From the NCBI GenBank assembly GCA_029747585.1, contig JAPEVF010000816.1, positions 1 through 20,006 on the forward strand: a stretch of 20,006 nucleotides of DNA. The letters are read 5' to 3'. Source of the DNA: Pleurotus djamor (lineage: Eukaryota > Basidiomycota > Agaricomycetes > Agaricales > Pleurotaceae). A model generated the notes under the pieces. The model saw only the letters and a list, made by a program, of their open reading frames with translations, searched no databases and was not told where the DNA came from. Shown here in pieces: positions 9,131-18,761 of this stretch; positions within the stretch are counted from its first letter, which is position 1; each line of letters starts with the position of its first letter. Made by a program: the position numbers and the translations under genes.

Positions 9131-11449
9131 ATGACGCGACAAAACACTGGAAATACAGTAGACGAGGACGACGACTTGTTCAACAGTGTACCCGTCCCGT
9201 CTCATAGGCATGCAGCTCGCTCAGGTCCCTGGCCCAACCCTGGCCTTGGATGAACTTGGACTCATGGCCAGGCCAACTAACCTCGGAAGACCCCTCCGTT
9301 TCGGAGTTCTGCGATCATACTACCTGCGAAGGACGATGTTGGAAAGAATACCCACAGTCAAAATTCCCGCATTGGACTGATGACCAAGTCCACCGAGCCG
9401 GGATACGCGATGCCATTCGAGAGTACGATGTCAACAAACCTTGCACTCTACACCTAGTAGATGTTGATGACCGAGGTCGATTTCATTCCAAAGATCCTTT
9501 AGTCGTCAATGAGGACACGAAAGAAGACTTTTGGAATAGGTGGCTCCAGGAAAAGGTACTCAGTCTTTTCATGTCATAGAGATTGCACTTATCATGGTAC
9601 TCTGTAAGCGTGAAGAGGGTGTCCGCGTTCGGTCGGTGTTCGTGCAGAACATGTCAGGACCGGTGCTACAAATGCTTGGCGCAAGGTGTGTGTTCGTCGA
9701 TCATACTGTGTACATCGGTTGCCAACAAAAACTCAGATATAACATCGAACCTTTGTTTTTTTTCTTCATCCTTGAATTGGATCCCTTCGAGATATAGAGA
9801 GGAAGTGCGCCCAAACCAGGGTGATCGTGAGTTCTTTACCTCCCTGAATACCTCACCATTATGAATCGTTTTTAGGTATCACCATAACATTAAGGTTCCT
9901 CACTACTGCTCCACGTCCTGTGAAACGGATTAAGAGAGCTGACACCACTGTATCCTTGGGCGGCGATATCTATAACCAAACCCCCGGTCCATCGTCTGTA
10001 TCTGTCAGCTCAGAACCATTTATTGGTCAGTGTCCACCTATGCCCATCATTCCCCTACTCAATGTTTCTTCTCTGGTGTAGAGGGTGAGCAGGTAATTGA
10101 CACTCAAGCCCCTCTCACTGTTCAAACAGGTCAGCCATTGATCTCCGTCTCCTCGCTGACTTCCGATACTAACCTCCTTGCAGCGGATGGCGAGCACCGA
10201 ATCCTTCTGTTAGACCTCCTCGCAGTCCACTTTATTCGAGATAGCAAGTCTTCAACAATTATCTCGTACCATCCTGTCCGAACGCAGACCGAGGATGGAC
10301 TCCCTGTAAATGTAATCAACCGTCATGGACGGCACCACCACGCCCTTTGTCCAAGCCGTCAGCCATCGCCCACCAATACTGGTATTGATCATGCACATGA
10401 CTCTGGCTCTAAAGATCCTTCGANGGGGGGTGGGTGCCAGTGCTCGATTTTTGGCACGGCGCATTCGTCTTGCCGGACAGTCTGCGTATTGGCAAAACCT
10501 GTACGCCAATTCGCCGGACCCTTCGTTTCTCCTGATCACCTACCTATGGCATGCACTCTACGCATGGGATGAGGCCCTGGAAACGTTGTATAGATATGTT
10601 TACTTGTTGGTGAGCATGACATTCGTGAATGTTCTCTTCACTGTCATTGATGCACGTTCAGGAAACGCGTGTTACCAAACCCTCCGAGATGGCATTGTCA
10701 CGCGAACTCCACATCGTCCACGCCAATCACTTGTACTACTCCTCACTATTGAAGGATTTCGCCCAATCCGTTCGCTTCGTCTCTGATACTCCAAACCCTG
10801 CCATGTACGCCGACAATATCACCGACGAAGTCAGGATGCAGTCTAGACAATGGCTCGTTCAGGAGTGCGACAGCCTTCTTTCTGAGATTGAGCGTTTACA
10901 GGTGGAGATGAAGATACAGGACCAGCGCCTAGAGAACGTCATTAATCTTGTGGGTCCCCATAAAGAGCTGTCATGTTACACGTTTTGACGCTTGACTTCC
11001 CCCTTAGGTCTTCAGGCGCCTGACCATCCACGACAGCAGACGGATGCAATGGCTCACTGAGGCTGCTGTTAAAGACAGCTCTGCCATGAAGCAAATCGCC
11101 TATCTCACGATGGTGTTCCTGCCAGCATCATTTCTTGCCGTAAGCACCTTCTCGTTACTCACCCCCAAGCTTTTCATTTAACATTACATGGTAGACGGTA
11201 TTTGGTATGAACGTTCATGAAATAACGGATGGTGGTAGGCAGTCTGTGCCTCAATATATCGCCGGTGCCCTCACCCTCACGACTGTGACGATTTGGGTCA
11301 TTATGGCATTCCAAAGTACTGGATTCCATGAGGATCCACAGTCGGCCACTGTCACTCGGCGGCTATTCTGGCCTTATTTCTGGGTTAGAAAGGCGTTCGA
11401 GGGTCACAAGAGAGAAGCTCTTCAGGATCCTGAAAAAGCCATGTTCTAG
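9131..11449 (+). CDS. CorA-like Mg2+ transporter family membrane protein, with an apparent frameshift
   Basis: Fungal proteins of this family have a large soluble N-terminal domain and a CorA-type end with two membrane spans. Transport has been shown for only some members. My exons are 9131-9224, 9272-9555, 9618-9685, 9737-9826, 9876-10025, 10082-10129, 10184-10305, 10415-10609, 10662-10949, 11008-11139 and 11195-11449, about 574 aa once one base is discounted. Family blocks are FVQNMSGPVLQMLG, SLNWIPSRYREEV, ILLLDLLAVHFIRD, LWHALYAWDEALE, RQWLVQECDSLLSEIERLQ and LTIHDSRRMQW. The spans are near 476-495, ending in the diagnostic FGMN, and 511-529 (YIAGALTLTTVTIWVIMAF). Oddities: the T8 run at 9756-9763 breaks the frame by exactly one base; there is an N at 10424 next to G7; and the link between exons 1-2 (47-nt intron with weak gtccct donor) and exons 7-8 is uncertain. 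The gene may be intact with sequence errors, or a young pseudogene. Confidence 0.82.
10424..10424. other. Unresolved base N beside a G run
   Basis: The context is cgaN followed by a G run, inside exon 8 of the CorA-like gene. The model passes through the N without a shift, but a length error here would also alter the frame. Confidence 0.95.
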
Positions 11450-12402
11450 CTCACCTCCCGCCAGACGGTCTATCCAGAGGAACAAGTCCACTATCACGGC
11501 TTTTCGAAGTAGCTTGACATTATCTCAACATACATCCTTCGTATATCTATGTTTTCGACGAACTCTCATTTGGTTTCCGCGTGACCATATTATCCTTACT
11601 CTTGTGATAGAATTCGAGATTTTTTTGTGTACTCCCAGTCACGTACACCACCTGGTACCACCACCGTTTAGCGCTATTTACTATCCTATTAGTGAATTGA
11701 CCGAGTGTAACAAGGTGTGTCCCCCATCATCCATAAGCTTAGTGCTTCTGACCAAGAAATGCCCTCCTTTCTATTCCAAACCTTCCGCCTGCTTGCTAGG
11801 ATCTGCTTCCGACTTCTTCGCCTCGAGCGAATGATTGATGGATCAGCTCACACCCGATGCGGGCACCCGACCCTAGCCGCGTCGTTCACGCACTTCCTAA
11901 CCTTTTTGTTCCTCTCCTGAGTCCTACGTTGTCATGCCGATCGCTTACCCTACCTAGCTGACTGGGATTCAACCTGCCCAACCCCGCGCACGTATTGAGC
12001 ACACATGCTCTAGGATCTCCTTCTTCAATAGGTGTACAAGCCTATTTCCCCGCACAATGAGGAACGTGAACATTTCTCAACCCTTTCTGGCTTTTGCAAC
12101 TCTCCGTGGGAACCGACCGCATGATGGCTACTCCTTAGGGCACCCATCAGCATCACCGAATCAATCCCCTCGCGATCTGTTAGCGTTCCCAAGGTAAAAT
12201 TATATGTGCAACTTTCCTTCCTTTTCCTTCCCTCACAAGACCGCAGTCCTCCGTAAAAGCAACATCGCTAGTGAGACCATCCATATGTTGCATGATCCCG
12301 TGGCTAACTTCTCTTAGCAGTATAAATGGCCGCTCTTTTTCAGTTTAAGCAAGCTCTTTACCTGCCCCGAGGGCCTCCAAGTCTCTTGTCCCTGGTTGCA
12401 CG
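11450..12402. other. About 950 bp intergenic, with promoter of the lipase at its right end
   Basis: Open frames here have no recognisable product. The longest, reaching 11834, is an overlapping-frame continuation out of the CorA-like last exon. The left part presumably holds the CorA 3' untranslated region. The right part holds a TATAAAT box at 12321-12327. I find no tRNA, 5S rRNA or transposon protein fragment by eye. Confidence 0.45.
12321..12327 (+). promoter_or_regulatory. Probable TATA box of the lipase gene
   Basis: TATAAAT lies 76 bp upstream of the ATG at 12403, at a normal fungal spacing. The promoter therefore looks intact although the gene body is not. Confidence 0.55.
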
Positions 12403-13058
12403 ATGCTCTTACACCTCCTGTCACTTGGTCTGCTTGCTGCGCTAGGCAACATGGTTGACGTTGCGCCTGTCGAACACAACGCCAAACGCGCCGTCACAGC
12501 TCTTTCATCGACTGAACTAGCTTCCTTTGCACCGTTCACCCAGTTTGCTCGTGCCGCCTACTGCATAACGAGCAAGCTCCAGGGATGGAAATGCGGAGGC
12601 GCTGCCTCTCTCTTCGTTTTCTCGGCTTGTGAGAACAACCCCACTCTCCCACAGATGCATGCAACGCACTGCCAGGATTCCAGCCAACCTTGATCAGTGG
12701 TGACGGGAATGCAGTACAAATCTGTAAGAAAAAATCGAAATCTGACATTAACACTCCCTCTGATCTATTTCTCAGACTTTGTGGGCTTCTGGCCAGCCCA
12801 GAGTACGGTCGTGGTCGCCCATGAAGGCACAGACCCAACTCAGTTGTAAGTCAGGGGTCTCAGGGATTATCTCCTCACCATGGCTGACTTCGTCGACCTA
12901 GTGTCTCACTCTTGACGGATGCCAATATCCTAACGGATCCCCTCGACGAAACACTCTTCCCTGGAGTCCCATCCAACGTCTGGGTACGCGATGGCTTCCG
13001 GAATGCCCATGCCCTCACCGCGACGAAAATTCTCGCGGAAGTCAAACGACTCCTCGCA
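12403..13058 (+). pseudogene. Class 3 (alpha/beta hydrolase) secreted lipase, 5' half only
   Basis: The intact family hydrolyses acylglycerols outside the cell. Four exons can be read, 12403-12598, 12655-12723, 12776-12845 and 12902-13058, giving about 164 residues. A signal peptide (MLLHLLSLGLLAALG) and a possible dibasic propeptide site (AKR) are followed by family blocks: FAPFTQFARAAYC, ALPGFQPTLISGDGNAVQ, YFVGFWPAQSTVVVAHEGTD, LTDANILTDPLDETLFPGV and TKILAEVKRLL. Homologues of this type run to roughly 290-310 residues, with the nucleophile in GHSLG shortly after the last block. Here the reading stops at 13058: a possible GTATGC donor follows, then TAG at 13074-13076. Beyond it lies antisense LINE sequence. 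Nucleophile, acid and histidine are all missing, so no lipase activity is expected. The first intron would need a GC donor (12599-12600), another sign of decay. No 3' half was found elsewhere in the window. Confidence 0.82.
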
Positions 13059-13074
13059 GTATGCTCCCCGCCAG

Positions 13075-13733
13075 GATAGCTTCTTGAACGCACGCGTTGT
13101 CTTCGTCGATGGTTGTGCCAGCCCTTTCTCTGCCATTTTCGCATGCCGAATCGACGCCATCCAGCCCCTCAGCGCCCTCTCCTTCAGCTCGCCGTTGAGT
13201 GTCTGTAACAGTGCAGACCTACTCTTCTTCACCGACCCACTCCGCAGCTCCTCCGGTAGCGCCTCCTCGTCTGAAACCTCCCCCTTTGCCGCACGTTTCG
13301 CCTCCACGTCCGTTGCTTCATTCCCCTCTGCGCCAACATGGCCGTGTATCCACGCAATCTTGACCCTTGCATCTGGGTGTACCCTCCGAATTCTTGCGAG
13401 CTGCCGATGGCATACATCAACCAGATAGTGCCCTGGTTTCGCCTTCCACGATGTCATCGCGCGTATGGCAGCTTGATTATCCACATAGATGGACACATCC
13501 CGAACACGACCTATGTGTTTGTGAATCAGTTCCATACTAAGTGCGATCGCCGTGCACTCGCCGTTGTACACTGTCGCATGACGCATGCTTCCCAGTCTCA
13601 TCCTCAATGACATACGCCTCTCCCCGTCCACAAAGAGCACAGCGGCAGCCCCCACCTGCCCCTCATATCCCGAGCCGTCCGCAAACACCTTGATCCTCCC
13701 CCGGTCATCCCGCTCCCTCTGTACTGCATCATT
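13075..13733 (-). pseudogene. LINE RNase H domain fragment
   Basis: This is a type I ribonuclease H domain, which in an active LINE would degrade the RNA strand of the RNA-DNA hybrid. One long open frame runs from NDAVQRERDDRG through KVFADGSGYEGQVGAAAVLF, IYVDNQAAIRAM and GHVGAEGNEATDVEAKRAA, to TTRAFKKLS. All four acidic catalytic positions appear present: Asp in ADGSG, Glu in GECTAIAL, Asp in YVDNQ and Asp in GNEATD. A glycine-histidine loop (HGHVG) is also there. There is no ATG; it was part of a larger polyprotein. The frame runs on past the relic into antisense lipase sequence to 12930, which inflates its apparent length. It is shifted by one frame from the linker just upstream. Confidence 0.82.
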
Positions 13734-13734
13734 C

Positions 13735-14330
13735 CTTGCTCCACGCTATCTCTGTGTGCACCCTCTTCACTTCCTCCCTCCCCTTCCTCGTTGCTTCTAT
13801 GCGTTCAACAGCATGCGGGGTGATGCGAAAACCATGAATGAGTGCATGGAGCAAAGTGTTAAAGCGGCGAACATCATGTCTTGCTGCCCGAAGCACATGG
13901 CAATGCAAGGGGCTAGAGTCTGGTAGTGTCGCCAGTCGTATCGCACTTGTCAACGAGTAGGTGGAAGGGAAGCACTCCCAGGAACGTCTCCATCGTATCG
14001 GAGGGTGTCGATTGCAGGCCCCCTGCCAGTTGTCATCAGCTGGGCTTGTCTGTAGGGACTCGCTAGCTTCCCAACAATAGCTTTCTGAGGTCTTCGTCCC
14101 TCACGCAACTTGCTTCTCGGTCGGTTTGCGTCGCGGCGGGGTTAGATACAGCTCAGCCCCATATAGGATCCTGGGTAGTGCAACTGTCCGGTACAGCTGC
14201 CCTGCATACTTTGCTGGCCTCCCTGGTCGGGAGAGGCGCGCAATCTTCGACGTTCATGCTTGAGCTCTTGCTAGTGCCGCGTGGTCCCTGCTGTTTCCAC
14301 CGTAGCTCCCTATCAAGCAACAGGTTGGCC
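13735..14330 (-). pseudogene. LINE reverse transcriptase C-terminal end, frame-broken
   Basis: This is the thumb and post-RT linker part of a LINE reverse transcriptase, recognisable only by hopping frames. LLDRELRWK, RPGRPAKYAGQLYRTVALP, RILYGAELYLTPPRR and VGKLASPYRQAQLMTTG are followed after a further shift by SAIRLATLPDSSPLHCHV and FRITPHAVERIEATRKG. At least three frame changes and several stops interrupt it. The catalytic palm lies outside what remains. This part has decayed more than the adjoining RNase H domain. Confidence 0.7.
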
Positions 14331-14560
14331 TCTCAAGATCTCAACTGTGACGCTGTGCTACCAAAGAGATGGGGGGTGCGGCACGAGATAGAGGAGGAAG
14401 GAGTAGGTCATCGTAACTGGTGTAAACACTGCTTCTTCTCCAAGGCCCCAATAATTGTAGATACAGTTGCATAGCTTGCTATTAGTATTATTTTTACTGT
14501 TATTTACATAGCTTTTTTTGTTACTCCTTTCAACATCATGATAATTATACAAAGTACAGC

Positions 14561-16606
14561 TCAATAATCATCCTCGGAGCCATAGTCATCATCGTCGCCA
14601 AAGATCAAGTCGGCGTAAGTCCCACTGACAGTCTTGGCTTCTTCTGTCGGGGCATCTTGTTGTTGTGCTTCTTCATCCAAGGCGTCGTTGGGATCCCAGT
14701 CCTCGTCTTCATCGTCACCACCACTACCAGCTGGCATCCCAGAAGTACTAGGACCACTAACCGAGTCCTCGGCTGTAGGTGCGACTCCAGAGACAGTACC
14801 TGGATGTACTTCACGTTTCCTTTCCTCGTTCTGTTCATCGACAGCACCCCCTCGGGCAAAAGACTCCCAGCAGTCGATGATCAGCCTATCCGATGATAAA
14901 CAAGTGTTCAGAACATGTTTTATGGAAAATTGGGAGTAAGCATTACTCACGAAGATTCGTCGCCGGCACAGGTTTGTTCGCGGTTGACTGGCTTCCCAAG
15001 TGCATACGCCGCGATGGCATGGAGGTCGAGGGGGATCAACTGCACGCCGCCAATCGCTAGATACATTGCCTTGATGTCCACAATGTATACGGGTTGATAT
15101 GAGCGGCGTGAGTTGGAGGGAGAGTCGATCCTGGCAGGAGGGAGACGAGAACTTGAGGCGTAGCCAAAGTCAGATGAAGTGTGCATTTTAGAAGAGGCCG
15201 CGTAGGATGGAGACGAAGCGGAATAACGTGAAGATGGGCCGGGGGATGCTGAGGAAGTAGGATAAAGGTCTGCGTAGGGTACTTGGGAGCGGCGGGGTGG
15301 TGAACGCGATCGCGAGCGGTATGGTGTATTGTGGCTTCGCTCCCTGTGTGAAGAACCTTGGGGAGACATTGTCATATGAGTCTGAGTCTTTGTCCAGTCA
15401 GTCGAGAGAGGAAATAGACCGAAAAAAGGAAAAACTCACCCTTCTGAAATCATGCACCAAGTCTTTGATCCCCGACTCGATATTCCATTGAGAAGTTGAT
15501 ATGCCCAAGTAGTTGAGGACTCTACAACTTGCCTCGGCGTCGGTAACAAGTAGGATGGTTGGGTGTTCAGCATCTTCCTTCAAAATCTCCTTGATTTTCG
15601 GCCCAGGATTATCTGTTTCTTCAGAGTGTCCATTTGCAAAAGCCTGATCAAGTTTTGAATATCATGAGGTTTCCTGGATGAAGGCGGTTGACTTTACCTT
15701 TCTCCTCCCAGGGTCCAGACTCTTGTTCTTCTTTATGACGAAATGGTGTGAGGTCCGATTGGAAGTAGCGAAGTATTCAGAAGGTGATGATGATCCTGAG
15801 ACCATTGTGATACCGATGTCCAGAAGCGTTGGTTCCATCTGGCGAACCCCAGCAGGTTTACTTTGGTCTCGCGACCATGTATTGAAGCTGAAGGCGGCGA
15901 TTTTGACGCGCTGGCGGCATCCCTCATTCAAATGGAATTTCGCATGATCAACTTGGCCGCAGATGAGGCGATACAACAGTCTGCGAGAAAATGATAAGTC
16001 AACTTCTTAGTCAAGTGTAGGCTGACGCATTACTGTAGAAACTCACCGATTATGTTCAAACGAAAAACGGTTTTGGCTGGCTGGCCCCGAGGTATTGCGA
16101 AACCCTCGGTTGGCTTGGCTAGTGTCGTAGCCTTTGCCGCCACCCTTCTTTGGTGCTAAACGGCGTAGTTTGTTTCGCAGTTCGTCGGAGTCGCGAAACT
16201 CGATCGGGCTAATTGACTCGAAATCCGTTGGGGGGAACGAGCGGCTAGGCAGGCTCTCCTGGAACGCGCGGTGCAGTGTGGTGACCTGCTCTTCAGTCAA
16301 GAGCAGGCAGGATGCCCCTGAAGGGCGTAAACCTAGAAGGAAACGGATTTCAAAATCAATCTAATTTCGAAAGGAGACACGGCCCGTACCTAAAGCAAGC
16401 TCCACGGCTGTTCCCTTCGAGTCCGCAGGGCGCAGCGGAGAATGTCGACCGGCGATTGCGTCTGCAAGTTTGTTGTCGTCATATTTGAACCTACACACGA
16501 TTCAAATTCAAACTATTATATGAACGGGAACGTGAGGTTGAAGGTGGGGTGGCTCGCACCAATTAATAGAGGGTCGGAAGCCCCCAAGTTGATAGTAAGT
16601 CGTCAT
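14561..16606 (-). CDS. Gfd2/YDR514C-like protein with RNase H-fold (DEDDh-type) domain
   Basis: This gene has seven exons: 16606-16560, 16490-16390, 16332-16047, 15980-15698, 15643-15440, 15387-14951 and 14885-14561. Introns are 52-69 nt with consistent phases, giving 560 aa. The middle third resembles the nuclease-fold domain of fungal Gfd2 and YDR514C proteins: EPTLLDIGITMV (194-205), HHFVIKKNKSLD, FANGHSEE, ILLVTDAEASCRVLNYLGI and VYIVDIKAMY. Yeast Gfd2 is linked to the mRNA-export helicase Dbp5, but many fungal relatives are uncharacterised. The residues where I would expect DEDDh catalytic positions look altered: FSFNTW (175-180) in place of a DxE pattern, and TCAGDES (446-452) in place of HNAGND. 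The protein may therefore bind rather than cut. A Ser/Pro/Arg-rich insert (SRSRSPPRRS) splits the domain, and the C-terminus is very acidic (DDDDYGSEDDY). The start ATG at 16606 is followed by a short 47-nt exon. The gene model is firm, the family call moderate. Confidence 0.68.
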
Positions 16607-18761
16607 ATTGATGAGGCGGAGGTTGGAGGTAAACGTAGATGGGAGTTGAACAAAGAAGGCGAAGCCGCGGAACCCTGCAGATCACGATCTGGAACTAGCG
16701 CCGGAGTTGTGTGGTAAATATCGGTTCAATGATCTCTGAACTCACGCGTGGAGACCGTGATAGCCAACCAAAGACACACGCGAGACATACGAGCATAGAC
16801 TGATACGAAGAAGCCGGATGGCTGTACTCCAGGAGTCGCAACAAGAGCCTGACTGCCTGGTGTGAGACGTTGGTGAGAGGAGGGTTGTAGGTCAATCCAT
16901 GGGGGCTCTGAGGATCATTGAACTCGAGTAAATATGAATATTTAAACACGATTAATCTGTTATTATCTCCAAATCATTGAATGATATGACCACTTGTCGC
17001 ATCACAGAATCCCTTCGATCGTTCACTTGCTTCCCCGCTCCCACTCCCTCTTTAGATGCTTCGTCGCCGTTTCCACCGTCTGGCATCGACCGTACCCGTC
17101 CGTGAGTCATCCCTCATCCTCGTTGATGGGGAGCTTGGTACTCATTTTGATTTTTTGCTTCTTCGTTGAACTAGGTATCTTTTGCTGACGCTCTTGACCG
17201 CCGTGTCGATCGTACTCAGCCGTCGGTGCCGTCGTCGTCGGTGATCATGGCCTTCGTCATGTACTCTGTTGTTGGTAAGTATGTGTCCATGTTTGATTGC
17301 ATATTGACTTACTTACCACCTTGTTCCATGTAGTTCTGATGTCCACACTGATCTGGACGCTGGTTTACCGGCCAACGACCTTTCAGTAATCAATACCTAT
17401 CCCATATCCACGGGTAAGTAAAGGCACTTTCATGTTCATGGCTTGATTGACTGACCGTGGCGGCGTCGCGTTGGCGGTTGATGTGGTCTTGGTTCTTCAT
17501 GCTGTGTTCAAAATCCCCTCCCTTATCCTTGCTCTCGGAATAGTATACGAAGGTTTGAATGCGATGTATTATTACCACACTCATTCCATACTCGTAGTTG
17601 ACTAGGGTTTCGGCGCCGGTATGTAAGTAGCCCACTAGTTGGTTTGTACCCGACGTGTAACGCTCTCATTGACCTTCATAACCAATCTCGGCACCCTACA
17701 TAGACGAAAAGCAAAGTCAGCGCCACCATCCTAACCCACGACAACATCAAAAACTCACGACAAGCCCACTCACGCCCAAAAAATCCTTGATAACTCCCTC
17801 GTCCCCCACTGCACCCTTTCGCAAACTCGACCGTCCACTCCCCCACATCGTACGAGTCTAACCCCGGTAGCCTGACGCCTCTACTCCGAGTTTTCGAAAA
17901 ATCGTCCATGAAAGTCGTTCAAGACCCGAATTTTCAAACGTCTTGAATCGATGGGAAAATGACATCTGGAGTGAGCTAGAGAGTATACGAGACGTAAGTG
18001 AGTAGTTTCGAAGGAATGTAGGGAGAATTGACGCACCTGTGTGATGTTTGGTGTTCTATGTCCCTCCATCACGACGTTGGCTGTTACGCGTGCGCATGTT
18101 TACGGCCTGCGTTGCTTTTGTTATCTTCATTTTCGTAGAGTAGCCACGCTCGTTTTCAACCGAAGTCCGAGGGTGATTGATGAGGTTTGACCAGGCTTGG
18201 GTTAGGTGGGGTCTCGAGTCTGACCGGGCGATGGTGGTTGTATTTTGACGTGGGGACGCGTTTGGAATGGCAAGAAACGTTTGAACGTCCCTAATAAGCA
18301 ATGTCTAAGCGTCAGATCATCTAGAAAACCAAGTCTTGTTTGCGTACTTTCGATGCAACCAGCACTAGAGTGCCCACCCCACCAACATCATAGCTCGTCC
18401 AATTCTCAACTAATCCCCTGGCACTTTTCAGGACATCGAGGCGTAGCTAATGCCTTTTAAAACGACGTAGTTTCGTCTGGATTGATCAACGTTTGCAGGT
18501 GGGGCAGGGGATGGAGGGCATCGGAAGCGGGGAGAGGGACGGATTGAGTTTGTGGGAGGGAATTAGCCACTACACCTGGGAGGCATTTTATGCGACAATC
18601 TGACCTACATCTAGTGCAGAGCCGGAGGTAAACGCAAAGTCTGCTCTCCGCTGAGATGTTGAGGTTGGTTGGAGGTTGGATACGGCGCCGTTTCTGATCG
18701 TGAGAACCATTCACTCCTATCTTTTTCTCCTGAAACGCGTAGTTGTTTACCATCACGTGCC
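16607..18761. other. About 2.1 kb without a supported gene
   Basis: The left edge should hold the promoter of the Gfd2-like gene. Open frames of 60-100 codons occur on both strands (for example minus 16695-16949, 17676-17909, 18056-18301 and 18457-18756). None shows a domain, and none could be chained into a longer model with good splice sites and an ATG. Isolated intron-like signals exist, such as gtaagt at 17276 with tgtag at 17328-17332. The stretch could contain a small lineage-specific gene, a decayed repeat or a non-coding transcript; the sequence does not decide. Confidence 0.4.

Larger units (their letters stand above)
13070..14400 (-). mobile_element. Degenerate non-LTR retrotransposon (LINE) fragment with RNase H domain
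   Basis: On the minus strand, broken frames read in the order expected of the 3' half of a basidiomycete LINE ORF2. First comes the end of the reverse transcriptase (LLDRELRWK near 14300-14325, then KYAGQLYRTVALPRILYGAELYL near 14140-14215), then the post-RT linker (VGKLASPYRQAQLMTTG, and SAIRLATLPDSSPLHCHV near 13890-13945), then RNase H (13075-13733). Fingers and palm, with the catalytic YADD box, are absent, so the 5' side is truncated. The right edge near 14400 is set only by where similarity stops. The left edge near 13060-13080 is where lipase sequence begins. No poly(A) tail and no target-site duplication are visible, so this is an old or rearranged relic that cannot move itself. Assignment to a named LINE clade was not attempted. 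Confidence 0.8.

Noticed and set aside
11950..12000. Sequence gggattcaacc resembling a tRNA T-loop
   Set aside because: No matching acceptor, D or anticodon stems could be paired around it.
12930..13074. Downstream continuation of the RNase H open frame
   Set aside because: This part is the antisense of lipase exon 4 and is open only by chance; it is not part of the LINE protein.
16695..16949. Minus-strand 84-codon frame upstream of the Gfd2-like gene
   Set aside because: It ends before the start of that gene in a separate unit, shows no domain, and has no support as an upstream exon.
16994..17395. Possible small membrane protein spliced from 17056-17100, 17176-17275 and 17333 onward
   Set aside because: A chain with hydrophobic VIMAFVMYSVV and LIWTLVY can be spliced, but the matching frame has no ATG start. 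The frame of the ATG at 17056 runs into a stop right after the first splice.
17676..18301. Two minus-strand open frames of about 80 codons each
   Set aside because: No recognisable motifs, no convincing splice chain, and composition as expected by chance; kept as unannotated sequence.
18457..18756. Minus-strand frame with LCTRCRSDCRIKCLPGV, suggesting a zinc cluster
   Set aside because: The cysteine spacing does not fit the fungal Zn2Cys6 pattern or a common zinc finger, and there is no extended domain around it.
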